From: Clostridiales bacterium
GTDB lineage: Bacteria > Bacillota > Clostridia > Oscillospirales > Oscillospiraceae
Assembly: GCA_022774865.1 (NCBI GenBank)
Contig: JALFLH010000020.1
Span: 62,001 to 126,000 of the forward strand
Direction of reading: 5' to 3'
Length of the DNA stretch: 64,000 nt
Below, one piece after another: positions 50,160 through 60,372 of this stretch; the first letter of the stretch is position 1, and each line of letters begins with the position of its first letter. The notes under the pieces are model-generated. The model searched no databases. It was given only the letters and a program-made list of their open reading frames with translations, and had not been told where the DNA came from. The position numbers and the translations under genes were made by a program.

Positions 50160-51380
50160 ATGAAACACCGCAGAAATTCCGAACTGGAGGAGCTGGAGGA
50201 ACAGCTCCGGCGCGCCGAGGCGGAGGAAGCCGCCGCGGATGTGGCGCAGACGGACGAATATCCGGATGAGGACGGATATGAGGATGATTTTGACGGATGG
50301 TTGGACGACGAAATGGATGAATACGGCGTACCGGATGATGAAGATCCCTCCCCGCTTTATCAAAACTATGTCAATGGTTACGGGAGAGTACCGGAGGAGG
50401 CAGTCTATGCGGATGAAGTGGAGGAGCCGGATGACCGGCGAGAAAGCATGAACCGCCGCGCGGTGATGAAAGCGTCGGGCGGAAGAAGACGGAAAAAGAA
50501 GCGCGGCTGCGGCTGTCTGACGGCGCTGCTGGTGCTGGCGCTGGTCATCGTGGGCGGCCTGTGCCTGTTTGTCCGTCCGCCCCGGGCGGAGGGGGAACAG
50601 AGGCAGCGGAAGCGGGACACGGCCACAATCCTGATCTGCGGCACCGATGCAGATGGCACCCGCACGGATACCATGATGCTGCTCTATCTGAGCGGCTCGG
50701 AGCGGAAGGTGAATCTTCTGAGCCTGCCCCGGGATACCTATACCCTGACATCCTCCGGAAAGGCTGCCAAGCTGAATTCCGCATATGGCCGCAACGGAAC
50801 CGGAGCGGAGGGCATGGAGGTGCTGCTGGATTATGTGCGCGACATCATCGGCTATCGGCCGGATGGATATATTCTGCTGGACTTCACGATGGTGCCCCGG
50901 ATTGTGGATATCATGGGCGGCGTGGATGTGGAAGTGCCGATGGACATGGACGTGGATGAAATCGTGCTGTCGAAGGGGTATCAGCACCTTTCCGGTGATC
51001 AGGTGCTGGCGCTGCTGCGGTTCCGAAAGGGCTACGCCACCGCCGATCTGGGACGGATTCAGGTGCAGCGCGCGGTAATGAAGGCTGCCATGGAGCAATG
51101 GCTGTCACCTGCCCATCTTGTGGGCGCGGTAAAGGCCGTTTCTCTGCTGGAAAACAGCTCCCTTTCCTCGCTGAGCACCGGCAACTACCTATGGGTGGCC
51201 AAGACGCTGCTGCTGGGAATGTCCGATTTCCGGAGCGATACCCTTCCGGGCTACGCCGATTACCGGAACAAGGTTTCCTATTATATTCTGGAACCTGAGA
51301 AAGTGCTGGAACTGCTGAACGAAAGCTATAACCCATTCCGTACATCCATCCCGGCCGGAAATCTGAATATTGCTGGTTGA
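50160..51380 (+). CDS. LCP (LytR-CpsA-Psr) family protein with acidic cytoplasmic extension
   Basis: TATILICGTDADGTRTDTMMLLYLSGSERKVNLLSLPRDTYTLTSSGKAAKLNSAYGRNG. Confidence 0.92.
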   Translation: MKHRRNSELEELEEQLRRAEAEEAAADVAQTDEYPDEDGYEDDFDGWLDDEMDEYGVPDDEDPSPLYQNYVNGYGRVPEEAVYADEVEEPDDRRESMNRRAVMKASGGRRRKKKRGCGCLTALLVLALVIVGGLCLFVRPPRAEGEQRQRKRDTATILICGTDADGTRTDTMMLLYLSGSERKVNLLSLPRDTYTLTSSGKAAKLNSAYGRNGTGAEGMEVLLDYVRDIIGYRPDGYILLDFTMVPRIVDIMGGVDVEVPMDMDVDEIVLSKGYQHLSGDQVLALLRFRKGYATADLGRIQVQRAVMKAAMEQWLSPAHLVGAVKAVSLLENSSLSSLSTGNYLWVAKTLLLGMSDFRSDTLPGYADYRNKVSYYILEPEKVLELLNESYNPFRTSIPAGNLNIAG

Positions 51381-51439
51381 TAGGAATATGCGATTTTGAT
51401 TAGACAGTCTTACAATCGCCTATTGATATGAAACGAAAA

Positions 51440-51474
51440 TGCCCGCCTCAGAATTCACTGAGACGGGCGTATTT
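51440..51474. terminator. Terminator hairpin
   Basis: atgcccgcctcagaattcactgagacgggcgtatttt. Confidence 0.65.
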
Positions 51475-51483
51475 TCGTGAAAA

Positions 51484-53817
51484 TCAATACTGGGTGGGCT
51501 GAATGTGCCAGATTTCCTCGGCGTACTGACGGATGGTACGGTCGGAGGAGAATTTCGCGCCGGAAGCGATGTTCATCAGGCACTTACGGCCGAAGGCCAG
51601 ACGGTCAGCATAATCCCGGTTGGCCTGCAGCTTGGCATCCATATAGGAAGCGTAGTCCAGCAGCACGAAGTAGTGGTCGGCCTTGTGCCAGGAGGCGCCG
51701 TCCAGCAGGGAGTGGTACAGCTCCTTCAGACCGTCGTCGGTGGGAACAGTGCCGTCCACCAGCGTGTCGATGGCGCGGTGCAGGCGGTCATTCACCTCGT
51801 AGATGTCACGGGCGCGGTAGGAGTCCTTGACGGCGTTGATCTGTTCCACGGTGTGGCCGAAGATGTATTCGTTTTCCATGCCGGCTTCCTTGGCAATTTC
51901 CACATTGGCGCCATCCAACGTACCCAGCGTTACCGCACCGTTGAGCATCAGCTTCATGTTGCCGGTGCCGGAGGCTTCCGTGCCGGCAGGGGAGATCTGC
52001 TCGGAGATGTCGGCGGCGGGAATGATATGCTCAGCATAGGAGCAGTTGTAGTTCTGAACAAAGACAACCTTCATCTTGTCGGAGACGGCGGGGTCGTTGT
52101 TGATCATCCTGGCAATCCGGTTGATATAGCGGATGATGGCCTTGGCCCGGGCGTAACCAGGTGCGGACTTGGCGCCGAAGATGAACACGGTGGGCTGGAA
52201 GTCCTTCAGGGAGCCGTCCTTCAGCCGGAAGTAGATGTCCACAATGGACAGGGCATTCATGAGCTGGCGCTTATACTCGTGCAGCCGTTTCACCTGCACG
52301 TCAAAGATGAAGTCCGGATTAAGCTGAATGCCTTCCTCCTCGGCAATCACCTTGCAGAGCTGCTCCTTCTTCTCCCGCTTGACGGCATTGAACTGCCGCA
52401 CCATATCGTCGTCGATCATGGGCTTCAGCTTCTCCAGCTTGTCCAGATCCTTCAGGAAGTCGCCGCCAATGCGGTATTTGATCATCTGGGTCAGCTCAGG
52501 GTTGCACAGACCCATCCAGCGGCGGGGTGTGACGCCGTTGGTCTTGTTCTGGAAGCGCTGGGGGAAGGCATGATACCAGTCCTTGAAGCAGTCGTCCTTC
52601 AGAATCTGTGTGTGGATCTCCGCAACGCCATTGATATAGGAGCCGACATAAACGGACAGATTGGCCATGTGCGCCGTATTGTCCTTGATGATGAACAGGT
52701 TCGGATGCTCCCGCTTCAGCTTTTCGTCAATGCGGCAGATGATGTCCACGATTTCGGGCACCACGGAGCGGAGCAGATCCAGAGGCCACTTCTCCAGCGC
52801 CTCACTCATGACGGTGTGGTTGGTATAGGAGAAGGTTTTCTGAGCGATGGAGAAGCTCTGGTCGAAGTCCATACCCTCCTGCATCAGCAGTCGGATCAAC
52901 TCGGGAATGGACATGGCGGGATGGGTGTCGTTCAACTGCACGGCATAGAAGTCCGCGAAGTGGCTCAGGTCATTGCCATGGGCAACCTTGTAGGTGCGCA
53001 GAATATCCTGCAGGGAAGCGGAGGACAGCACATACTGCTGCTTGATGCGCAGGCGCTTGCCTTCCCAGGTGGAGTCGTTGGGATACAGCACACGGGTGAT
53101 ATCCTCGGCTTTGTTCTTCTGAGCCAGAGCACGCTGATAATCCTGCTCGTTGAAGGCGTTGAAGTCCAGCTCCTCCACAGCCTCGCACTGCCACAGGCGC
53201 AGCGTGTTGATGTTGTTGGTTCCATAGCCGATAACGGGCACATCATAGGGGACTGCCAGTACATCGTGATCGGGGAAGTGCACCTTTACGGCGTGGTTGT
53301 AGCGGCGGTAGGACCAGGGATCGCCGTACTTGGTCCAGTCGTCGGCGGATTCCACCTGATTGCCGTTCTGATCAAAGCTCTGCTTGAACAGGCCAAACTT
53401 ATAGCGCAGGCCGTAGCCGGACAGGGGGATGTTGCAGCTTGCGGCGGAATCCAGGAAGCAGGCGGCCAGACGGCCCAAACCGCCGTTGCCCAGCGCATCG
53501 TCCTCGATATCCTCCAGCACGGCCAGATTCACACCGCGCTCGGCGAAGAGCTTCTTCATCTCCTCCAGAATCCCCATGTTGTACAGGTTGGAGTAAACCA
53601 GCCGGCCGATCAGATATTCGGCGGAGAAGTAGTAGGCTTTTCTCTCGTGCATCCGGGTCTGCTTGCTGCGGTTCCAGTTGTCGGAAATGGACATCATAAC
53701 CGCGGTGCCCAGTGCGTCGTGCAGCTCCTGGGGCGTGCAGTCCTGCAGGGTGGCATCATGGAAGTATTTGAGCTGAGACTCCGTCCATTTGAGAATATTC
53801 AGGCAATTATAATTCAT
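51484..53817 (-). CDS. glgP: Glycogen/starch phosphorylase
   Basis: EDIEDDALGNGGLGRLAACFLDSAA, VKRLHEYKRQLMNAL, EASGTGNMKLMLNGAVTLGTLDGANVEI. Confidence 0.97.
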   Translation of the reverse strand: MNYNCLNILKWTESQLKYFHDATLQDCTPQELHDALGTAVMMSISDNWNRSKQTRMHERKAYYFSAEYLIGRLVYSNLYNMGILEEMKKLFAERGVNLAVLEDIEDDALGNGGLGRLAACFLDSAASCNIPLSGYGLRYKFGLFKQSFDQNGNQVESADDWTKYGDPWSYRRYNHAVKVHFPDHDVLAVPYDVPVIGYGTNNINTLRLWQCEAVEELDFNAFNEQDYQRALAQKNKAEDITRVLYPNDSTWEGKRLRIKQQYVLSSASLQDILRTYKVAHGNDLSHFADFYAVQLNDTHPAMSIPELIRLLMQEGMDFDQSFSIAQKTFSYTNHTVMSEALEKWPLDLLRSVVPEIVDIICRIDEKLKREHPNLFIIKDNTAHMANLSVYVGSYINGVAEIHTQILKDDCFKDWYHAFPQRFQNKTNGVTPRRWMGLCNPELTQMIKYRIGGDFLKDLDKLEKLKPMIDDDMVRQFNAVKREKKEQLCKVIAEEEGIQLNPDFIFDVQVKRLHEYKRQLMNALSIVDIYFRLKDGSLKDFQPTVFIFGAKSAPGYARAKAIIRYINRIARMINNDPAVSDKMKVVFVQNYNCSYAEHIIPAADISEQISPAGTEASGTGNMKLMLNGAVTLGTLDGANVEIAKEAGMENEYIFGHTVEQINAVKDSYRARDIYEVNDRLHRAIDTLVDGTVPTDDGLKELYHSLLDGASWHKADHYFVLLDYASYMDAKLQANRDYADRLAFGRKCLMNIASGAKFSSDRTIRQYAEEIWHIQPTQY

Positions 53818-53845
53818 ATTCGATCTCCATTCTTAACAGGGTCGT

Positions 53846-55333
53846 TTATTTTCCTTCACCGCAGTAGCGGCCGTACAGCTTTGTCATCGCCAGAATGCGT
53901 CCGGCAAGCGCAGGTGTCATTATATCATCTTTTGCGCGCCATGTCCAGTTGGAATCGGACAGCGTTCCGGGAAAATTCATGCGTGCCTCGCCGCCCAGAT
54001 CCAGAAAATCCTGCATCTGAATGATGCACATATCGGAAACGGAACTGAACGCGGTGCGGATCACGCCCCAGACAAGTCCCTCCCGCTCGCTGAGATTCAT
54101 ATAGTCCCGGGCATACTGCACCGCTTCGGGGGAGGAGGTCTCAAACCACTGGCGCATGGTCATATTGTCGTGGGTGCCGGTGTAGACCACGGTGTTGCTG
54201 GTGTAGGTATGGGGCAGGTAGTTGGAGGGCTCTCGGGAATCAAAGGCGAATTCCAGCACCTTCATGCCGGGATAGCCACTGCCGTCCCGCAGATCCAGCA
54301 CCTCCTGGGTCAAAAAGCCCAGATCCTCCGCGATCATATCCAGCTTGGGCAGCGCCTCCTTGACAGCCCGCACAAATGCCATGCCGGGGCCTTTGAACCA
54401 TTCGCCGTTTCGGGCGGTCTTATCACCGTAGGGAACGGACCAGTATGCTTCCAGACCGCGGAAATGATCCATACGCACCACGTCATACAGTGCCCCGGCA
54501 GCGGCCAGACGGCGAATCCACCAGGAGAATCCGTCGGCAGCCATGGCATCCCAGTTGTACAGAGGATTGCCCCAGAGTTGGCCATCCGCGGAAAAAGCGT
54601 CCGGCGGGCAGCCGGCCACCTTGACGGGATCGAGCTTCTCGTCCAGTTGGAACAGCTCAGGACTGCTCCAAACCTCTACGGAGTCATAGGGTACGTAAAT
54701 GGGCACGTCTCCGATAATCCGTATGCCCTTGCTGTGGGCGTATTCCCGGAGTGCATCCCACTGCCTGAAGAACAGGTATTGAACAAAACAGAAGAAGCGA
54801 ATGTCGTCTTTCAGAGACTGGCGGGCCTCCCAGATGGCGTTCGGTTCCCGGAATTTCAGATCATCGTCCCATTGATACCAGGGCTTTCCGCCGAATTTCT
54901 CTTTCAGCGCCATGAACAGGGCAAAATCCGGGAGCCAACTGCTGTTCTGCGCGCAGAAAGCGTCAAATTCCGCGCCGCCGGTAAAGCGGCTGTAAGCCAG
55001 GCGGAGCACCTTCAGGCGGTTGTGATACTGCAGGCCGAAGTTGACCTTGGTATCGGAATCGCACCAGCGGATGTGTTTCAACTCTTCATTTTTCAGAAGT
55101 CCTTCTTCCACCAGGGCATCCAGGTCAATCAGATAGTGATTCCCGGCGAAGGTGGAGCAGGACTGATAGGGGGAGTCGCCGTAGCCGGTGGGATTCAGAG
55201 GGAGAATCTGCCAGCAGCTCTGTCCGGCCTTCTCCAGAAAATCCACGAACGCGAACGCTTCTTTCCCCATGGTGCCCACGCCGTAGGGGCCGGGCAGAGA
55301 GGTGATATGCATTAAGATGCCGCTGCACCGCAT
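53846..55333 (-). CDS. malQ: 4-alpha-glucanotransferase
   Basis: MRCSGILMHITSLPGPYGVGTMGKEAFAFVDFLEKAGQSCWQILPLNPTGYGDSPYQS. Confidence 0.96.
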   Translation of the reverse strand: MRCSGILMHITSLPGPYGVGTMGKEAFAFVDFLEKAGQSCWQILPLNPTGYGDSPYQSCSTFAGNHYLIDLDALVEEGLLKNEELKHIRWCDSDTKVNFGLQYHNRLKVLRLAYSRFTGGAEFDAFCAQNSSWLPDFALFMALKEKFGGKPWYQWDDDLKFREPNAIWEARQSLKDDIRFFCFVQYLFFRQWDALREYAHSKGIRIIGDVPIYVPYDSVEVWSSPELFQLDEKLDPVKVAGCPPDAFSADGQLWGNPLYNWDAMAADGFSWWIRRLAAAGALYDVVRMDHFRGLEAYWSVPYGDKTARNGEWFKGPGMAFVRAVKEALPKLDMIAEDLGFLTQEVLDLRDGSGYPGMKVLEFAFDSREPSNYLPHTYTSNTVVYTGTHDNMTMRQWFETSSPEAVQYARDYMNLSEREGLVWGVIRTAFSSVSDMCIIQMQDFLDLGGEARMNFPGTLSDSNWTWRAKDDIMTPALAGRILAMTKLYGRYCGEGK

Positions 55334-55375
55334 CGTTATTTCTCCTTTGTTTTTTGTGTGTTGATATCGTACAGC

Positions 55376-55397
55376 CGATATTGAAACGTTTCCAATA
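55376..55397 (-). promoter_or_regulatory. LacI-family operator candidate upstream of malQ
   Basis: ATATTGAAACGTTTCCAATAT with central GAAACGTTTC palindrome at 55383-55392. Confidence 0.5.
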
Positions 55398-55566
55398 TGC
55401 CACATTAAAAGAGTAATACTTTTTACCTGATTTGTCAAGGGAAACCCACTTGGAATGCACTATTTTTTCAAAATTTTGGCAGAATGATTAGATTCATCGG
55501 CCTTGGGCTGTGAATTATTCCCACTGCGCTGCGCCTTTTCGGAATGAATATGCATACAGGGAATGC

Positions 55567-55592
55567 CGGGTCCGCAACTGCAGACCCGGCAT
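55567..55592. terminator. Hairpin downstream of msmK-type gene
   Basis: gccgggtccgcaactgcagacccggc. Confidence 0.5.
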
Positions 55593-55611
55593 TGAAATGT
55601 CAGATTGGGCG

Positions 55612-56808
55612 TCAGGCTTCCAAATTGATGCCGGTCTCCTTGTTGAACACATGGCAGACATGGCCCGGGAAGTTGAACTGAACGTCGGAGCCGCCGGTCA
55701 GCGCGGCAACCTCAGCGCCGGTCATGTTCATGGTGGAAACAACCATAACCACGTCGCGACCCATGGAAGTGACGTGCAGGTGGACGGAGGAGCCCATCAG
55801 CTCGGACACATCGACCTTGCCATGGATACCAGGTTCCAGCGTGATGTGCTCGGGACGAACGCCCAGAACCACATCCTGCTCGGCCACGTTGTTCTTGGCC
55901 AGAGCGGCCTGCTTGTCCTCGGACAGCACGACGGTAATATTGTCCAGCTTGACAGCGTACTTGCCGTTCTCCTTGACCAGCTTGGCATCGAACATATTCA
56001 TCTGCGGCGTGCCGATGAAGCCCGCGACGAACAGGTTGTAAGGATGGTTGAAGACCTCCTGCGGAGTGCCGATCTGCTGGATGAAGCCGTCCTTCATGAT
56101 GACAATGCGGTCGCCCAGCGTCATGGCCTCGGTCTGGTCGTGGGTAACGTAAATGAAGGTGGTGTCGATTCTCTGGCGCAGCTTGATGATCTCGGCACGC
56201 ATCTGGTTACGCAGCTTGGCGTCCAGGTTGGACAGCGGCTCGTCCATCAGCATAACCTGAGGATCACGGACGATAGCACGGCCGATGGCGACACGCTGAC
56301 GCTGACCACCGGACAGAGCCTTGGGCTTACGGCCCAGATACTGGGTGATGTCCAGAATCTCGGCGGCCTGCTTGACGGCCTTGTCGATCTGATCCTTGGG
56401 GGTGTGGCGCAGCTTCAGAGCGAAAGCCATGTTTTCATAAACGGTCATATGGGGATACAGGGCGTAGTTCTGGAAGACCATGGCGATATCACGATCCTTG
56501 GGAGCCACGTCGTTGACCAGGCGGTCGCCGATGTACAGTTCGCCCTCGGAGATCTCTTCCAAGCCGGCGATCATACGCAGGGTAGTGGACTTACCGCAGC
56601 CGGAAGGACCGACCAGAACGATAAATTCCTTATCCTTGATCTCCAGATTGAAGTCCTGGACGGCCACGACGCCCTTGTCGGTAACCTGCAGATTGGATTT
56701 CTTCTTCTCAGGTTCCTCGCCCTTTTTCTTCTTTTTCTTGGCGTTCTTCTCGTCGTCGCCGTTGAAGGGGTAGATCTTCTTGACGTTCTTCAGGGTTACA
56801 CTTGCCAT
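55612..56808 (-). CDS. Sugar ABC transporter ATP-binding protein (UgpC/MsmK family)
   Basis: [95 protein letters not shown]. Confidence 0.95.
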   Translation of the reverse strand: MASVTLKNVKKIYPFNGDDEKNAKKKKKKGEEPEKKKSNLQVTDKGVVAVQDFNLEIKDKEFIVLVGPSGCGKSTTLRMIAGLEEISEGELYIGDRLVNDVAPKDRDIAMVFQNYALYPHMTVYENMAFALKLRHTPKDQIDKAVKQAAEILDITQYLGRKPKALSGGQRQRVAIGRAIVRDPQVMLMDEPLSNLDAKLRNQMRAEIIKLRQRIDTTFIYVTHDQTEAMTLGDRIVIMKDGFIQQIGTPQEVFNHPYNLFVAGFIGTPQMNMFDAKLVKENGKYAVKLDNITVVLSEDKQAALAKNNVAEQDVVLGVRPEHITLEPGIHGKVDVSELMGSSVHLHVTSMGRDVVMVVSTMNMTGAEVAALTGGSDVQFNFPGHVCHVFNKETGINLEA

Positions 56809-57082
56809 ACTGTTTTGACTCGAAATGCACCGAGCCTTTCGCGTGCATTCTCGCGTTCCGCAAAGCAAAATTGCGGAAGCATTACGACAGGTCTCCACAC
56901 TGCCGCACCGTGAGTCGGACGGGTTTATCCTCCTTTATTTTAGCGGATCAGCGCCTATTGTTGTGGAGTAGACGGGACCCACCTGGATATCTACATTCTA
57001 TCATAATGAAAAACCGTATGCAATGGTGTGATGTTACAGTTTTTGACTGTCATATTTGGGCACATTGCTCCCATCCGGGGGA

Positions 57083-58360
57083 TCAGAGCACGAACCCGCT
57101 GCTGTCCATGACCGGCGCACAGCCATAATAAGCCGACATGACCTTCTCCAGCGCAACGGCGTCGGTGGTGCCTGCCGTCTCGTAGCTGGAGTGCATGGCA
57201 AGCTGGGGCAGACCGATATCCGCTGTGGGAACGGACACATGGGACAGGGAAATATGACCGAGGGTGGAGCCGCCGGGCATATCCGCCCGGTTGAAATAGG
57301 TCTGAACGGGGACGCCGGCTCTGGCGCAGACCTTGCGGAACAGGGCGGCGGAAAGACCGTCGGTGGTGTAGCGCTGGGCGGCGTTGAATTTCAGCACCAC
57401 GCCGCCGTTCAGTACCGGCGCGTTGGCCGGATCGGCGTATTCCGGATGGTTGGGGTGCAGCGCATGGGCGTTGTCGGCAGAGATCATGAAGGACTGCGCC
57501 AGCATCCGGGGCAGGCTCAGCTTCAGGCTGCTGCAGATCCGCTCCAGTGTGGTTTCCAGGAACATGGATGCCGCGCCCTGCACGGAATTGGAGCCGACCT
57601 CCTCGCTGTCGAACACACAGAGCACGGGAATATCGGCGCTGTCCTGCGCATTCAGGAAGCCCCGCGCGCAGCCCCAGACGCACGCCAGATCGTCCAGCGC
57701 CGCGGAGGAGATAAATTCTTCATCCAGACCCCAGACGGCTGCCTTCTGCCGGACGTAGAGATACAGGTCGTGACCCAGAATTTTTCCGCCGGCTTCCCGC
57801 TCCAGCAGAGCGCTCAGCTTGCCTTTGGCGTCTTTTCCGCCCAACAGCGGCAACGTATCCACCGCCGGATTCCACGCAAAGCCGTCGTTGGCTCCGCGGT
57901 TCATGTGGATGGCCACATTGGGAATCAGCAGCAGATCCCGGTCGATATTCAGAAGTCGGGCCTCCACACCGGTTTGCGTCTCCACCAGCACCCGCCCGGC
58001 AATGGACAGGGGTCGATCCAGCCAGGGGGCGATGAGCATCCCACCATATTTTTCCGTGGCCAGACGGGTGTAGGTTCCCGCCAGCTCTCCGTTTTCCTTT
58101 ACCTTGAAGCAGGGACGGTCGGCGTGGCTGGCGCTCATCAGAAAGCCCCGGGGCGCGGTGCGGGGGATGCGGAAGGCAATGAGGGCGCTGCCGCCCCGGA
58201 TCAGGTAATAGTTCCCGCCGGGTTCCAGATTCCAGTCATCCGCTTCGGAAAGGCAGGTATATCCGGCGTTTTTCAGCATTTGGGACAGGTTATCCACCGC
58301 ATGATACACGCTGGGGGAGCTGTCCAGAAATTCCGTCAGCGCTTTGATTCCCTGCTCCAT
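57083..58360 (-). CDS. M18 family aminopeptidase
   Basis: LTEFLDSSPSVYHAVDNLSQMLKNAGY, SHADRPCFKVKEN, VFDSEEVGSNSVQGAAS, AMHSSYETAGTTDAVALEKVM. Confidence 0.95.
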   Translation of the reverse strand: MEQGIKALTEFLDSSPSVYHAVDNLSQMLKNAGYTCLSEADDWNLEPGGNYYLIRGGSALIAFRIPRTAPRGFLMSASHADRPCFKVKENGELAGTYTRLATEKYGGMLIAPWLDRPLSIAGRVLVETQTGVEARLLNIDRDLLLIPNVAIHMNRGANDGFAWNPAVDTLPLLGGKDAKGKLSALLEREAGGKILGHDLYLYVRQKAAVWGLDEEFISSAALDDLACVWGCARGFLNAQDSADIPVLCVFDSEEVGSNSVQGAASMFLETTLERICSSLKLSLPRMLAQSFMISADNAHALHPNHPEYADPANAPVLNGGVVLKFNAAQRYTTDGLSAALFRKVCARAGVPVQTYFNRADMPGGSTLGHISLSHVSVPTADIGLPQLAMHSSYETAGTTDAVALEKVMSAYYGCAPVMDSSGFVL

Positions 58361-58361
58361 C

Positions 58362-60116
58362 TCAGCCCTCCACCAACTGGCAGAACAGGTCGATCTGCTC
58401 CGCCACGGTCTGCAGCGCCCCGCGCCAGAATGCCTTGTCCGTCAGGTCGATGCCCGCCACCCTGGCGGTGTCCTCGGCGGTGGCGACGGTGGTGGTGCAG
58501 AGCAGCTTGTTGTACTTCGGGATAAACGCCGCGCCCTCCTTTTCGTACTGGGCGTACAACCCCCGGGCAAAAAGCGCACCGAAGGCGTAGGGGAAATTGT
58601 AGAAGGTGGGGCCGTAGTAGTGGCTCTTGCAGATCCACATATAGGGATGGAGGCAATTGGGATCCAGACCGTCGCCATAGGATTGCTTCTGGGCAGTCAG
58701 CATGAAGTCGCAGAGCGTATCCGCGTCCATAAACTTGGTTTCCCGGTTGGCAAAGACCATCGTCTCGAAGCGATAGCGGGAATAGATGTCACAGATGACC
58801 TGGGTGATGTCCTGAAGCTGGGATTCAATCAGCGCCAGCTTTTCGGCCTTGTCCGCCGCACTGGAAATGGCGCTGCCCATCACCACGCACTCATTGAAGG
58901 TGGAGGCCGTTTCCGCCAGCGGCATGGAGTAATCCAGATTCAGCGGGCGCTGATTCCGGATGCAGTGGTTGTGATAGGCGTGACCCAGCTCATGCGCCAG
59001 CGTCACCACGTCGGTGAACATACCGTCGAAATTGGTCAGGATACGGCTCTCACCCAGACACTCCACCCCTGCGCAGAAGGCACCGCCGGCCTTGCCGTCC
59101 CGGGGATAGAAATCAATCCACGCATGGTCGAACGCGTCGGCGATCATGTCCGCTTCCTCGGAGTTGAACGCCCGGAACAGGGAAACCAGATAATCCCGGG
59201 CCTGTTCGGTGGTGAAGCGGGTGGAGGAATTGCCCATGGGCGCGAACAGGTCGTACCACGGCAGACCGTTTTCATGACCCAGGGCCCGTGCCTTGGCCTT
59301 CAGATACTGCCAGAATTTGGGCAGGTATTCGTCCATGGCGCCAAGCATGGCATCCAGTGTTTCCCGCTTCATCTGGGACTGCTTCAGGGTTCGGTCCAGC
59401 GGAGATTCATAGCCCCGGAGCTGGCAGTCGGAGATGGTCTCCAGCTTGATGGAATTCAAGGCGTAGGCCACGGAATCTTTAATCCGGTCGTAACAGGCCA
59501 GCTCCGCTTCATAGGCATCCCTGCGCACCTGCGGGTCGGGCGAGTAGGCCAGATTCCGAATGGCGGAAAGGTTCGTGGTGGTGCCCCGATAGAACACCGG
59601 CACGGTGCTGGTCAGGTACTGCTGAAGGTCGCTCCATGCGTTCCCGCCGGACAGGCTCATTTTGGCCATGACCGCTTCCGCCTCTCCACCCAGCAGATAC
59701 CGGCTGGCTTCCTGAATGCGCTGGAACAGGAAGCGGTAGTCGCGCAGTTTTTCGTCGGCTTCTACCAGTTCCATCAGATTGGGCAGCCCGGCAGCCCAGC
59801 TTTCAAAGGCGGCCTGGGGCGCGGCCATACCGCTGGCTACGGCCATCACCCGGCCAAGCTGGGAGCCGGCCTCCGGATTTTTGGTATCGGCCGCCTGCCG
59901 CAGCGAGGCGTATTCCCCCAGCTTGTTGCAAAGCGTTTTGATGCCTTCTTCCAGCGCGATTCCCTCAGCCAGCGCATGTGCCGGTTCGGCTTCGGGCAGC
60001 GCGGCGCAGAAAGCGGCGAATGCGTCGACTTTTTCCCGCAGCGCGGTCAGATCGGCTTCAAATGCCGGGTCGGAAAAGCCGCGGTAAATCGGTTCCAGAT
60101 TCCATTGACTGTTCAT
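58362..60116 (-). CDS. Oligoendopeptidase F-like M3 peptidase
   Basis: TLAHELGHAYHNHCIRNQRPLNLDYSMPLAETASTFNE (HExxH); MNSQWNLEPIYRGFSDPAFEADL start. Confidence 0.92.
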   Translation of the reverse strand: MNSQWNLEPIYRGFSDPAFEADLTALREKVDAFAAFCAALPEAEPAHALAEGIALEEGIKTLCNKLGEYASLRQAADTKNPEAGSQLGRVMAVASGMAAPQAAFESWAAGLPNLMELVEADEKLRDYRFLFQRIQEASRYLLGGEAEAVMAKMSLSGGNAWSDLQQYLTSTVPVFYRGTTTNLSAIRNLAYSPDPQVRRDAYEAELACYDRIKDSVAYALNSIKLETISDCQLRGYESPLDRTLKQSQMKRETLDAMLGAMDEYLPKFWQYLKAKARALGHENGLPWYDLFAPMGNSSTRFTTEQARDYLVSLFRAFNSEEADMIADAFDHAWIDFYPRDGKAGGAFCAGVECLGESRILTNFDGMFTDVVTLAHELGHAYHNHCIRNQRPLNLDYSMPLAETASTFNECVVMGSAISSAADKAEKLALIESQLQDITQVICDIYSRYRFETMVFANRETKFMDADTLCDFMLTAQKQSYGDGLDPNCLHPYMWICKSHYYGPTFYNFPYAFGALFARGLYAQYEKEGAAFIPKYNKLLCTTTVATAEDTARVAGIDLTDKAFWRGALQTVAEQIDLFCQLVEG

Positions 60117-60197
60117 CGTGAATTCCTCCTGTTGGTTTTTCAATATTTTACACGAAATCCGGCGGAGAGTCAACCACGCGCTGTTTTTGTCAAGAAA

Positions 60198-60234
60198 TGT
60201 CGAATAGTTCTAAATACTATAATAAATTGTCGAA
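60198..60234 (+). promoter_or_regulatory. Two 0A-boxes (TGTCGAA) upstream of spo0A
   Basis: TGTCGAA at 60198-60204 and 60228-60234, exactly 30 bp apart. Confidence 0.7.
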
Positions 60235-60273
60235 ATTGCGCGTTTTATGGCGATCGATTGTTTTTGTTTTTCC

Positions 60274-60302
60274 TTGCAAAAGTGCGCACTTCATGCTAAA
60301 TT
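60274..60302 (+). promoter_or_regulatory. Promoter candidate for spo0A (TTGCAA-N17-TAAATT)
   Basis: Hexamers read directly; 70 nt upstream of the start codon. Confidence 0.6.
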
Positions 60303-60372
60303 ATATTTGTCGCTGGGCGGTGGGCGCACCGCCCATGGGGGAGAAAAAATTACAATGACAGGAGAGGATGTT

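Noticed and set aside
51505-54024. 839-aa plus-strand ORF
   Set aside because: Antisense to glgP; no recognisable domain
58344-60299. 651-aa plus-strand ORF
   Set aside because: Antisense to the M3 peptidase
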